From: JBHJHK01 sp050330975
GTDB lineage: Bacteria; Pseudomonadota; Gammaproteobacteria; Competibacterales; Competibacteraceae
Assembly (NCBI GenBank): GCA_050330975.1
Contig: JBHJHK010000416.1
Location: forward strand, 1 to 12,233
Direction of reading: 5' to 3'
Length of the DNA stretch: 12,233 nt
Below, piece by piece: positions 1 to 7,369 of this stretch. Numbering within the stretch: the stretch's first letter is position 1; the number at the start of each line of letters is the position of its first letter. The notes under the pieces were generated by a model. That model made no database searches. It had not been told where the DNA came from and saw nothing but the letters and a program-made list of their open reading frames with translations. The translations under genes were made by a program, and so were the position numbers.

Positions 1-622
1 GGTTGCCCGAAAGGGTGAACACCACCGTGACAGAGCCGGCGTTGACACCTTCGGCAATCCCCGGCGCGGTGTCGTCAACCTTGACCTCGGCCGATGGCGG
101 ATAAACCGCCAGATCTACCAAGCACTGGTACATCATCAAAGGACCCGGCCGCCCCTCGGCGAGGTCGTCGGCGCAAACCAGGTTGTCGGGGGCATAGCCC
201 TGTTGGGCGGCCAGGGGCAGCACCCGAGCCATGATGGAGCGGGTATAGCCCGTGGTAGAGCCGATCTTGATGCCCCGGGCCCGCAGGGCCTCGACGGTCT
301 CCTGGGCCCCGGGGACAAGGGTGGCGTAATGGGCGACCAACCCTTCGTTCATGGGCACAAAAACCTCGTAGACCCGATCTACATCACCGCAGCTCGGCGG
401 CGCGCCGTGGACGGCCTCCCAGCGGGCGGCGATGGCGGGATTCTGGAGCATGGCGTCGATATGGTCCCATTTGGCCATGCCCATGGGCCCCCGGGCCTCT
501 TCGATGGAGATCTCCACCTGGAACTTTTTAAACGCCTCGACAAAGACCCCCATGGGGGCAAAGGACCCAAAGTCGATCATGGTCCCCGCCCAGTCGAAAA
601 CCACAGCCTTGAACCGGCTCAT
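1..622 (-). CDS. phnX: Phosphonoacetaldehyde hydrolase (phosphonatase), 3' end cut by the window edge
   Basis: Hydrolyses phosphonoacetaldehyde to acetaldehyde and phosphate, the C-P bond-breaking step of 2-aminoethylphosphonate breakdown in the cytoplasm. It is a HAD-superfamily enzyme. 207 of roughly 265-275 residues are visible, with no internal stop. Seen: the nucleophile motif FDWAGT with Asp10; the PMGMAKWDHI segment, whose Lys51 matches the Schiff-base lysine of the family; the IGSTTGYTR motif near residue 117; and the acidic motif VKVDDTAPGIAEG close to the truncated end. The ATG at 622 overlaps the stop of the upstream ATPase fragment as ATGA and has a GGGAGG ribosome site 7 bases upstream, so it sits last in the ABC operon and is probably translationally coupled. 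No aminotransferase (phnW) is visible, but one could lie beyond position 1. Family assignment is firm; the substrate role follows from family knowledge. Confidence 0.93.
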   Translation of the reverse strand, partial: MSRFKAVVFDWAGTMIDFGSFAPMGVFVEAFKKFQVEISIEEARGPMGMAKWDHIDAMLQNPAIAARWEAVHGAPPSCGDVDRVYEVFVPMNEGLVAHYATLVPGAQETVEALRARGIKIGSTTGYTRSIMARVLPLAAQQGYAPDNLVCADDLAEGRPGPLMMYQCLVDLAVYPPSAEVKVDDTAPGIAEGVNAGSVTVVFTLSGN

Positions 623-1053
623 GGGGACACCTCCCGCCGCCGGGAGAAGTCGAGCCCCTTGGCAAAGTGGCAGGCCACAAAGTGTGCGGGGGCGATCTCC
701 CGCCACTCGAGCTCCTCGGCGGCGCAGCGGGCCTCGGCGAAGGGGCAGCGGGTGTGGAAGCGGCAGCCCGAGGGCGCAGCCAGGGGGTTGGGAATCTCCC
801 CCTGGAGGCGGATGGGGGCAAAGGAGGCATCGGGATCGGCCGAGGGAATGGCCGACAGCAGGGCGTGGGTGTAGGGATGGCGGGGGGTGAAGAACAGCTG
901 TTCCGTCGGCGCATACTCCACAAACTTGCCCACGTAGAGCACCGCCACCCGGTGGCTCATCTGGGCCACCACCGACAAGTCGTGGGCGATGAACAAAAAG
1001 GAAACCCCCATGGCCCCCTGGAGGTCCTTGAGCAAGTTGACGATCTCCGCCCC
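619..1053 (-). pseudogene. Second peptide-type ABC transporter ATPase, 5' two thirds missing (DppF/OppF-like)
   Basis: This is the C-terminal part of an oligopeptide/nickel-type ABC ATPase. It begins abruptly at AEIVNLLKDLQ, a segment that in intact relatives directly follows the Walker B/D-loop ALDVS motif. It then has the H-loop IAHDLSVV, the RHPYTHALL segment and the oligopeptide C-terminal cysteine motif CRFHTRCPFAEARC. Walker A, the Q-loop, the signature motif and Walker B are all absent, so it could not hydrolyse ATP on its own. The sequence immediately upstream belongs to the C-terminus of the other ATPase in a different frame, so the two genes are joined by a deletion of roughly 600 bases (judged from family length). 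An ATG at 1086 opens this frame, but its first eleven or so residues are out-of-frame ATPase 1 sequence. The stop overlaps the phnX start. Confidence 0.85.
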
Positions 1054-2042
1054 GCGTCGTGGTAGAGCCAGCAACGCACGGCGCACCCGGCCTCGGCCTG
1101 CTCGAAGGGGTCGCGGGTGTCACACAGCCCCGGTATCGCCCGGGGACAGCGGGGGTGGAAGGCGCACCCGGCGGGGCGGGCATGGGGGCTTGGAATGTCG
1201 CCGGGCACCGGCGAGAGTCGCGCCGTCAGCCGGTCGAGGCTGGGGATCGCCTGGAGCAAACCCATCGTGTAGGGGTGGCGTGGGTTGCGGATCACCTCCC
1301 GAGTGGGACCCCGCTCGACGATGGTGCCGAGGTACATCACCGCCACCTCGTGGGCAATCTGGGCGATGACGCCCAGGTCGTGGCTGATGAAGATCATCCC
1401 CATGCCCAGCTCCCCCTGGAGTCCGGCCATGAGCTCCAACACCTGGGCCTGGATGGTGACGTCCAACGCCGTGGTGGGCTCGTCGGCGATCAACAACTGG
1501 GGACCGGCGGCCAGGGTGAGGGCGATCATGGCCCGCTGCCGCATGCCACCGGACATCTCGTGGACGTACTGGTCGATCCGGGCCCTGGGGTTGGCGATGC
1601 CCACCTTGTCCAACATCTCCACGGCAAAGGCCCGGGCCGCCCGGCGGCCCAGGGCCCGGTGGAGTTGGATCGCCTCCACCATCTGGTTGCCAATGGTGTA
1701 GACCGGGCTGAAGGAGGCCATGGGCTCTTGGAAGATCATGCCGATCTCGCCGCCCCGCAGTCGCCGGATCGCCGCCCCCGAGGGTTTGAGGCTCTCAATG
1801 GCCACCGTGCGCCCGTCCTTGGCGGTGTAGTGGATCTGGGTCTCGGCCCCCAGGGTGGCCGTGGCGGGCAGCAGCCCCATCAACGCCTTGGTGGAGATGG
1901 ACTTCCCCGACCCGGATTCCCCCACCAGGCCCAAGGTCTTGCCCTTGGCCACCCCAAAACTCACCCCCTGAACCGGGGTGACGGGTCCCTCGTCGGTGCG
2001 AAAGGAGATGGAGAGCCCCTCGACCCTGAGCAGCGGCGCCAT
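957..2042 (-). CDS. First peptide-type ABC transporter ATPase (DppD/OppD-like), core intact, foreign C-terminal tail
   Basis: Cytoplasmic ATPase of a dipeptide/oligopeptide/nickel-type importer. Seen in order: Walker A GESGSGKS (residues 41-48), Q-loop FQEPMASFSP (Gln105), signature MSGGMRQR (163-170), Walker B LLIADE with Glu188, H-loop SHD (His221), then RHPYTMGLL and the CAFHPRC oligopeptide C-terminal motif (about 293-299). Native sequence runs to about RCWLY (residue 327, position 1062), close to the normal family end. The frame then enters out-of-frame ATPase 2 DNA and adds about 30 meaningless residues before a stop at 957. The start at 2042 is chosen because it aligns with family N-termini, has GGGGAGG 7 bases upstream, and overlaps the permease stop (TGATG). 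It could still fold and bind ATP, but the partner subunits visible here are broken. Confidence 0.88.
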   Translation of the reverse strand: MAPLLRVEGLSISFRTDEGPVTPVQGVSFGVAKGKTLGLVGESGSGKSISTKALMGLLPATATLGAETQIHYTAKDGRTVAIESLKPSGAAIRRLRGGEIGMIFQEPMASFSPVYTIGNQMVEAIQLHRALGRRAARAFAVEMLDKVGIANPRARIDQYVHEMSGGMRQRAMIALTLAAGPQLLIADEPTTALDVTIQAQVLELMAGLQGELGMGMIFISHDLGVIAQIAHEVAVMYLGTIVERGPTREVIRNPRHPYTMGLLQAIPSLDRLTARLSPVPGDIPSPHARPAGCAFHPRCPRAIPGLCDTRDPFEQAEAGCAVRCWLYHDAGRRSSTCSRTSRGPWGFPFCSSPTTCRWWPR

Positions 2043-2197
2043 CACCGCGCCTCCCCGTAGGGATCGGCTGATCCAACGGGGCCTGGCACCGGCCAGGCGG
2101 GCCGCCACCACGTAGTCCTCGTGCCTGATGGCCAGTAGCTGGGAGCGGATGCGTCGCGCCAGGGTCGGCCAGCCAAACAGGCCCAAGATCAACGTCG
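2042..2197 (-). pseudogene. ABC transporter permease remnant (DppC/OppC-like), middle fragment plus last codons
   Basis: Two pieces of one inner-membrane permease survive. The first, in the frame reading LILGLFGWPTLARRI and then EDYVVAARLAGARPRWI, is the region around the conserved cytoplasmic EAA loop that contacts the ATPase. The loop stops before the usual LPN. The second piece, in another frame, is the typical C-terminus DPYGEAR followed by TGA (2044-2042). Roughly 80-100 residues expected between them are missing. Everything upstream of LILG, including the N-terminal transmembrane helices, is also absent. The stop overlaps the ATG of the ATPase gene by one base, showing that the original 3' boundary of the gene is preserved. 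With at most one or two membrane segments left it cannot form a channel. Missing lengths are estimates from family knowledge. Confidence 0.8.
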
Positions 2198-3225
2198 CTC
2201 TCGTGGATTTCCGAGATGTAAGGCAGTTGGTTGCCCGCCGTGTCCACCATGAAAAAGTAGGGGTTGGCCACTAGTTTGCGGCCCTCGGCGCTCTCCTCCA
2301 CCAGGATGTGGCTCTCGAGAGTGGGTACCACGGCGCGGCCCATGCGTTCGGCCTTGGCGGCGTCCTTGAGGAGCGGCGAGGGGACGTCCTTCCAGTCGGA
2401 GCCGCCGTAGTAAAAATCCACCGCCTGGGCGGCGCTCTCAAAGCCGTGTTCGCTGGCGAGGGCCTCGGCGTCGGGGTTGTACTTGGCCATGAACTGGCCG
2501 AGGAAGTGCTTGGGCTGGACGGGCTGGCCGTAGTCCACGGCAAAGCGATTCAACAGGCCCGGCGTCGGCACCGGCAGGGTGAACACCACTGTCACCTCGT
2601 CGCGGGCTTCCACCGTCGCGGGGGAGCCGGCGAAGACCCAGCGATCGGGCGTCTTGGGGTAGACGTCGGGGTTGAGGATGAGATCGTTGTGCCAAAAGGC
2701 CACGTCCTCGGCGGTAAACGGCGCCCCATCAGACCACTTGTGACCCCGGCGCAGGGTGATGGTGAGCTCGGTGTAGTCGTCGTTCCACTCCCAGGCCTTG
2801 GCGATGTTGGGGACGACGGTCTGGAGATCGTCGGCGTAGCGGGCGAAGTTGACGTGGCGTACGGAAAGCAGATCCGAGGTGCCGGCCTCGGTGGCCTTGG
2901 AAAGGCCGGTGAGGACCCCACCGTAGCTGCCGATGGTCTGGTAGGGCGCCACCACCAAAGGCTCTTGGGGCAGCCGCTCTTCCACCGGTGGCAAGTCGTC
3001 ATTGCCCAGGATGCGGCTGTTCAGGGCGCCGATGTCGGGGTTCTGGCTGAAGCCGAGCTCACAGGAAGCGGCTTCCTCAAAGGCCATCAGTTCGAACTGC
3101 TGTGGATACTCGGACTCGAGGCCCTTCATATCGGCGACGGTGGCTTGGGGGCAGGCCGCCTAGGCGTTCGAGGCCAGGGCGAGGGCGGTGCCGCCGAGCA
3201 GGGCGCGAAGACGGATGGTTTCCAT
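2191..3225 (-). pseudogene. ABC transporter periplasmic substrate-binding protein (SBP_bac_5 type), amber codon in signal peptide and 3' half missing
   Basis: First gene of the minus-strand operon. From the ATG at 3225, with GGAG 7 bases upstream, the frame encodes a signal peptide of 21 residues (METIRLRALLGG... ending ALASNA), then TAG at 3162-3160, then AACPQATVADMKGLE in the same frame. A long family-5 solute-binding sequence follows: VAPYQTIGSYGGVL, DLLSVRHVNFARYADDLQT, LRRGHKWSDGAPFTAEDVAF and VANPYFFMVDTAGNQLPYI. Homology stops near ISEIHES, position about 2195, roughly half to 60% of the usual length, and the frame runs into permease DNA. An ATG at 3129 would restart translation but without the export signal. 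The amber codon is one base from Trp or Tyr, either of which would fit a signal-peptide region. Ligand class (peptide, nickel, phosphonate ester) cannot be told from the sequence. Confidence 0.87.
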
Positions 3226-3275
3226 GGCAGGACTCCAAAAGGGGCAGGGCGGTTGCGATCATGGCACAGAGACGG

Positions 3276-3297
3276 TGACAACTTAATGATGTTGTCA
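3276..3297. promoter_or_regulatory. Perfect inverted repeat, candidate operator
   Basis: TGACAAC, an 8-base AT-rich spacer (TTAATGAT), then GTTGTCA. The 7-bp arms are exact, and the centre-to-centre geometry suits a dimeric helix-turn-helix repressor. It lies about 50 bases upstream of the substrate-binding-protein start and about 115 upstream of purL. The right arm overlaps a TTGACA on the minus strand. The controlling regulator is not in the window. Confidence 0.45.
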
Positions 3298-3401
3298 AGG
3301 GGGGGAAAGGTGGCCACGGGTTGCGGCGCTGTCGCCGTTGCCGTCGCGGATCTCCCGCAGCTTCTCCCACTTGGGCGCTGCTCACCGCAAAGGGGTTGGG
3401 T

Positions 3402-3413
3402 TATCATGGCGCC
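3402..3413 (+). promoter_or_regulatory. Possible -10 box directly before the purL start
   Basis: TATCAT at 3402-3407 matches the sigma-70 -10 consensus at 5 of 6 bases. With standard spacing, transcription would begin at about 3414, the A of the purL ATG, which would make a leaderless message. No good -35 box lies upstream (TGCTCA at 3379-3384 is the best), and the extended -10 TG is absent. The alternative is an upstream promoter with the weak AAAGGGG (3389-3395) serving as ribosome site. Confidence 0.25.
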
Positions 3414-6400
3414 ATGATCGACGCCTACCCCGGTTCCGCTGCCCTGTCCCCGAGCCGTCGCCATCGTCTGACGGCTCGCCTGGCCCCCCTGTTGCCCCCG
3501 CTAGAAGGGGTTGTCTACAGCCAATACCTCCACTGGGTGGATACCCCCGAGGGCCTCGACCCCCGGCAAAGGGATTTGGTGGCGGAGTTGCTGCGCTATG
3601 GCCCAAAGGACCAGCCACCGCCCCCCGTCGCCCCTTTGCTCCTCATCGCCCCGCGTTTGGGCACCGTCTCCCCCTGGTCCTCCAAGGCCACCGCCATCGC
3701 CCACCGCTGTGGCCTGGCGAACGTGCGCCGCATGGAGCGGGGACGACTCATCTATCTGCCGGGGGTCGAGGGTTTGGACGCCGCCACCTTCGAGGCTGTG
3801 GGCCGGGAGCTCCACGATCCCCTCACCGAGACGCTGTTGGCGGCCGACGCCGACCCCGGGGTGTTGTTCACCTCCCAAGCCCCCAGGCCCCTGGCCACCG
3901 TGGACTTGTTGGAGGGAGGGCGGGAAGCGTTGATGGCGGCCAACAGCCAGTTGGGCCTGGCCCTCAACGAAGGGGAAATCGACTATCTCCTGGCCCGGTT
4001 TACCGCCCTCCAGCGGGACCCCAGCGACGTCGAGCTGATGATGTTCGCCCAGGCCAACTCGGAGCACTGCCGCCACAAGATCTTCAACGCCCGCTGGACT
4101 ATCGACGGGGTCCACCAGCCCCAGTCGCTGTTCGCCATGATCCGCCACACCCACGCCAAAAACCCCCAGGGCACCTTGGTGGCCTACCGGGACAACGGCG
4201 CAGTGCTGGCGGGTTACCCGGCGGTGCGGCTGTTTCCCGACCCCACCACGGGGCGCTACATCCACAGCTACGAACCCGCCCACGGGGTGATCAAGGTGGA
4301 GACCCACAATCACCCCACGGCCATTTCCCCCTTCTTTGGTGCGGCCACCGGCGCTGGGGGGGAGATCCGCGACGAGGGGGCCACGGGAAGGGGGGCCAGC
4401 CCCAAGGCCGGGCTCACGGGCTACGTCACTTCCCACCTGCGCCTCCCCGAGGCAGCCGAGCCCTGGGAGGCCGACGACCCCGGGCGACCCGGGCGCATCG
4501 CCTCGCCGATGGCCATCATGCTGGAGGCCCCCGTCGGCGCCGCGGCCTTCAACAACGAGTTTGGCCGCCCCAACCTGGGGGGCTTTTTCCGCACCTTTGA
4601 GCAGCGCGCGGCGGACGATCCTCCCGGTCACTACCGGGGCTTCCACAAGCCCATCATGATCTGCGGTGGGGTGGGCAATATTCGCCCCTTGCACGTGGCC
4701 AAACGGGTCCCGCCCCCCGGTACCCCGGTGGTGGTGTTGGGGGGGCCGGCGATGCTCATCGGCCTTGGGGGGGGCGCGGCCTCGTCCATGGCCACGGGCA
4801 CCTCCAGCGCCCAGTTGGACTTCGCCTCGGTCCAACGGGGCAACCCGGAGATGCAGCGCCGGGCCCAGGAAGTCATCGACCGCTGCTGGGCCCTGGGGGG
4901 TGCCAACCCCATCTTGAGCATCCACGACGTGGGCGCCGGGGGGCTGGCCAACGCCTTGCCCGAGCTGGTGGACCTCAAAGACGATGACGGCCGTCCCCGG
5001 GGGGGGCACTTCGACCTCCGGGCCATCCCCAGCGCCGACCCCGCCCTGTCCCCCCTGGAAATCTGGTGTAACGAGGCCCAGGAGCGCTACGTCTTGGCCG
5101 TCCACGGCCCCCAATTGGAGGCTTTCCTGGGGCTTTGCCAGCGGGAATGCTGCCCGGTGGCCGTGGTGGGTCACGTCACCGACGATGGCCATTTGACCTT
5201 GACCGACCACCCCAATCCCCCACCCATCGACCTGCCCCTGGAGGTGATCCTCGGCGGTTTGCCCCCTCTCCACCGCATCGCCGAGCGCCACCCCCCCACC
5301 ATCCCCGCTCCCCGGGGGAGCATTGCCCTGGAGGAGGCGGCCCGGCGGGTACTGCGCTTTCCCTGTGTGGCCGACAAGACCTACCTCATCACCATCGGCG
5401 ACCGCACCGTCAAGGGGCTGTCGGCCCGGGATCCCATGGTGGGGCCCTGGCAAGTGCCCGTGGCCGATGCCGCCGTCACCCTGGCGGACTACCAGGGCTA
5501 CAGCGGCGAAGCCATGGCCATGGGGGAGCGCTGCCCCGTGGCCCTCCTGGACCCCTGTGCGGCGGCGCGGTTGGCGGTGGCCGAGGCCATCACCAACCTG
5601 GCCTGTGCCCCGGTGGGGGACCTGGGGAGGGGGCGGCTGTCGGCCAATTGGATGGCGGCCGCCAACGGCGAAGGGGAGGGGGCGGCGTTGTTCGACGCCG
5701 TCAAAGCCGTGGCCCTGGAGCTGTGCCCCGCCTTGGGACTGGCCATTCCCGTGGGCAAGGATTCCCTGTCCATGGCCACCACCTGGCGAGAAGCCGACGG
5801 CTCGACCCGGACGGTGACGGCGCCGTTGTCATTGGTGGTCACCGCCTTTGCCCCCGTGGCCGACGTGCGCCCCACGACGACCCCTCAGCTGCGCCTGGAT
5901 CGGGGGCCATCGGTGTTGATCGCCGTGGATTTGGGGCGCGGTCGCCAGCGGTTGGGGGGGTCGGTGTTGGCCCAGGCCTTTGGCCTACCCCTGGGGCCCC
6001 CCCCGGACTTGGACCGCCCCGACGACTTGGCCGGGCTATTTGCCGCCGTGCAAAGCCTTCAGCGGGCGGGGCGGTTGTGGGCCTACCACGACCGCAGCGA
6101 CGGCGGTCTGTGGGCCTGTCTGGTGGAAATGGCCTTTGCCGGCGGTTGCGGCTTGGAGATCCAGCTGCCCCCGGGCGATCCCCGGGGATGGCTGTTTGCC
6201 GAGGAGCTGGGAGCGGTATTCCAGGTGGCCGAGGCCGACGCCGAGGCCGTAGTGGCGGAATTGGCGGCTCTGGGCCTCGGGGCCTGTTGCCACGCCTTGG
6301 GACACCCTGTGGCCGGAGACCGCATCCGCGTCAGCCAAGGGGGGCAGACCCTGTTGGACGACAGCCGCAGCGCCTGGCGTCGCCAGTGGTCGCTGTTGAG

Positions 6401-7322
6401 CTACCACCTCTGTGCCCGCCGGGACGATCTCGGCTGCGCCCAGGAGGCCTTCGAGGCGTCTTTGGACCCCGCTGCTCCGGGGCTCACCATGGACCTGACC
6501 TTTGACCCCGCCGTCGATGTGGCCGCCCCCTATCTCAACCGAGGCGTCCGCCCCAAGGTGGCGGTGTTGCGGGAACAGGGGGTCAACGGCCACGTCGAGA
6601 TGGCGGCGGCCTTCCACCGGGGGGGGTTTGAGGCCTTCGACGTCACCACCACCGACTTGCTGGCCAAGCGCTTCGCCCTGGGGGATTTCCAGGGCCTGGT
6701 GGCCTGCGGCGGCTTCTCCCACGGCGACGTCCTGGGGGCGGGTTTGGGGTGGGCCAAGACCATCCTCCACCTGGAGCCCCTGCGCACGGCCTTTGCCGCC
6801 TTTTTCCAAGACCCCAACCGCTTTACCCTGGGGGTGTGCAACGGCTGCCAGCTCCTGGCGGGTCTCAAGGCGCTGATCCCCGGCGCCGAGGCCTGGCCGC
6901 GGTTTGTGGCCAATCAAAGCGAACAGTTCGAAGCCCGGGTGAGCCTGGTGGAGGTGCTGGAATCCCCCGCCCTGTTCTTCCGCGACATGGCCGGTTCCGT
7001 GTTGCCCGTCGCCGTGGCCCACGGCGAGGGTCGGGCGGAATTCACCCGCCCCGAAGACCGGCAAACCGTCTGGGGAGCCGAGTTGGCGTGTCTGCGGTTC
7101 GTCGATGGCCCTGGCAAACCCGCCAGCCATTACCCCGCCAACCCCAATGGGTCCCGGGATGGCATCACCGGATTGACCACCCCCGATGGGCGCATCGTCG
7201 CCTTGATGCCCCATCCCGAACGGGTATTTCGCAGCGTCCAGTGGTCGTGGCGGCCGGACGACTTGGGGGAGGATAGTCCTTGGCTGCGGCTGTTTGGCAA
7301 TGCCCGCCGCTGGTTGGAATGA
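3414..7322 (+). CDS. purL: Phosphoribosylformylglycinamidine synthase, long single-chain form
   Basis: Catalyses ATP- and glutamine-dependent conversion of FGAR to FGAM, step four of purine synthesis, in the cytoplasm. The 1302 residues match the long gamma-proteobacterial type, which joins the N-terminal PurS-like domain, the two AIR-synthase-like synthetase halves and the C-terminal glutaminase. Seen: the PurS-like domain (about 1-150) with PRLGTVSPWSSKATAIAH; ANSEHCRHKIFNARW; VETHNHPTAISPFFGAATGAG and GEIRDEGATGRG; the second synthetase half with DGGLWACLVEMAFAGG; and the glutaminase from about 1045 (PKVAVLREQGVNGH) with nucleophile GVCNGCQ (Cys1142) and MPHPER (His1267, Glu1269). The start at 3414 aligns with family N-termini. 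The frame is open further upstream to a TTG at 3321, but that extension looks non-coding. No frameshift or missing key residue is seen. It appears to stand alone or lead a two-gene unit with the lipoprotein gene. Confidence 0.97.
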   Translation: MIDAYPGSAALSPSRRHRLTARLAPLLPPLEGVVYSQYLHWVDTPEGLDPRQRDLVAELLRYGPKDQPPPPVAPLLLIAPRLGTVSPWSSKATAIAHRCGLANVRRMERGRLIYLPGVEGLDAATFEAVGRELHDPLTETLLAADADPGVLFTSQAPRPLATVDLLEGGREALMAANSQLGLALNEGEIDYLLARFTALQRDPSDVELMMFAQANSEHCRHKIFNARWTIDGVHQPQSLFAMIRHTHAKNPQGTLVAYRDNGAVLAGYPAVRLFPDPTTGRYIHSYEPAHGVIKVETHNHPTAISPFFGAATGAGGEIRDEGATGRGASPKAGLTGYVTSHLRLPEAAEPWEADDPGRPGRIASPMAIMLEAPVGAAAFNNEFGRPNLGGFFRTFEQRAADDPPGHYRGFHKPIMICGGVGNIRPLHVAKRVPPPGTPVVVLGGPAMLIGLGGGAASSMATGTSSAQLDFASVQRGNPEMQRRAQEVIDRCWALGGANPILSIHDVGAGGLANALPELVDLKDDDGRPRGGHFDLRAIPSADPALSPLEIWCNEAQERYVLAVHGPQLEAFLGLCQRECCPVAVVGHVTDDGHLTLTDHPNPPPIDLPLEVILGGLPPLHRIAERHPPTIPAPRGSIALEEAARRVLRFPCVADKTYLITIGDRTVKGLSARDPMVGPWQVPVADAAVTLADYQGYSGEAMAMGERCPVALLDPCAAARLAVAEAITNLACAPVGDLGRGRLSANWMAAANGEGEGAALFDAVKAVALELCPALGLAIPVGKDSLSMATTWREADGSTRTVTAPLSLVVTAFAPVADVRPTTTPQLRLDRGPSVLIAVDLGRGRQRLGGSVLAQAFGLPLGPPPDLDRPDDLAGLFAAVQSLQRAGRLWAYHDRSDGGLWACLVEMAFAGGCGLEIQLPPGDPRGWLFAEELGAVFQVAEADAEAVVAELAALGLGACCHALGHPVAGDRIRVSQGGQTLLDDSRSAWRRQWSLLSYHLCARRDDLGCAQEAFEASLDPAAPGLTMDLTFDPAVDVAAPYLNRGVRPKVAVLREQGVNGHVEMAAAFHRGGFEAFDVTTTDLLAKRFALGDFQGLVACGGFSHGDVLGAGLGWAKTILHLEPLRTAFAAFFQDPNRFTLGVCNGCQLLAGLKALIPGAEAWPRFVANQSEQFEARVSLVEVLESPALFFRDMAGSVLPVAVAHGEGRAEFTRPEDRQTVWGAELACLRFVDGPGKPASHYPANPNGSRDGITGLTTPDGRIVALMPHPERVFRSVQWSWRPDDLGEDSPWLRLFGNARRWLE

Positions 7323-7369
7323 GATCGCCCGACAGTTGGCGGCGATTATGGCTGGGAGGAACGCCCTCG

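Larger units (their letters stand above)
3226..3413. promoter_or_regulatory. Divergent intergenic region between the ABC/phnX operon and purL
   Basis: This 188-base gap must hold promoters for the minus-strand operon and for purL. It contains one AT-richer island around 3276-3298 with a perfect inverted repeat, listed separately. I could not find a convincing -35/-10 pair for the minus-strand operon: a perfect TTGACA exists on that strand at 3298-3293, but no -10 lies at proper spacing. For purL, TATCAT at 3402-3407 is the best -10 candidate. No open frame of note lies here. Confidence 0.5.

Noticed and set aside
203..1086. Overlapping plus-strand frames across phnX and the ATPase fragments
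   Set aside because: The minus strand carries recognisable catalytic motifs throughout, while the plus frames have none.
1053..1086. ATG at 1086 as a real start for the second ATPase
   Set aside because: Its first residues (MRRALLALPRRG) are the first ATPase's C-terminal codons read in another frame. No ribosome site favours it, and the product would lack every nucleotide-binding motif except the H-loop.
3321..3413. Upstream N-terminal extension of PurL from a TTG start
   Set aside because: The extra 31 residues are Arg/Cys-rich and unlike any PurL N-terminus. The protein from 3414 aligns with family starts.
2308..3417. 369-codon plus-strand open frame opposite the substrate-binding-protein gene
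   Set aside because: It is antisense to clear solute-binding-protein homology. Its Gly/Val/His-rich composition is typical of shadow frames in GC-rich DNA, and it has no domain motif.
3501..5453. 650-codon minus-strand open frame inside purL
   Set aside because: It lies opposite continuous, motif-complete PurL. It has low-complexity Gly/Val/Gln composition and no ribosome site. It is a composition artefact, as are the minus frame at 6036-7424 and the plus frame at 7384-8880.
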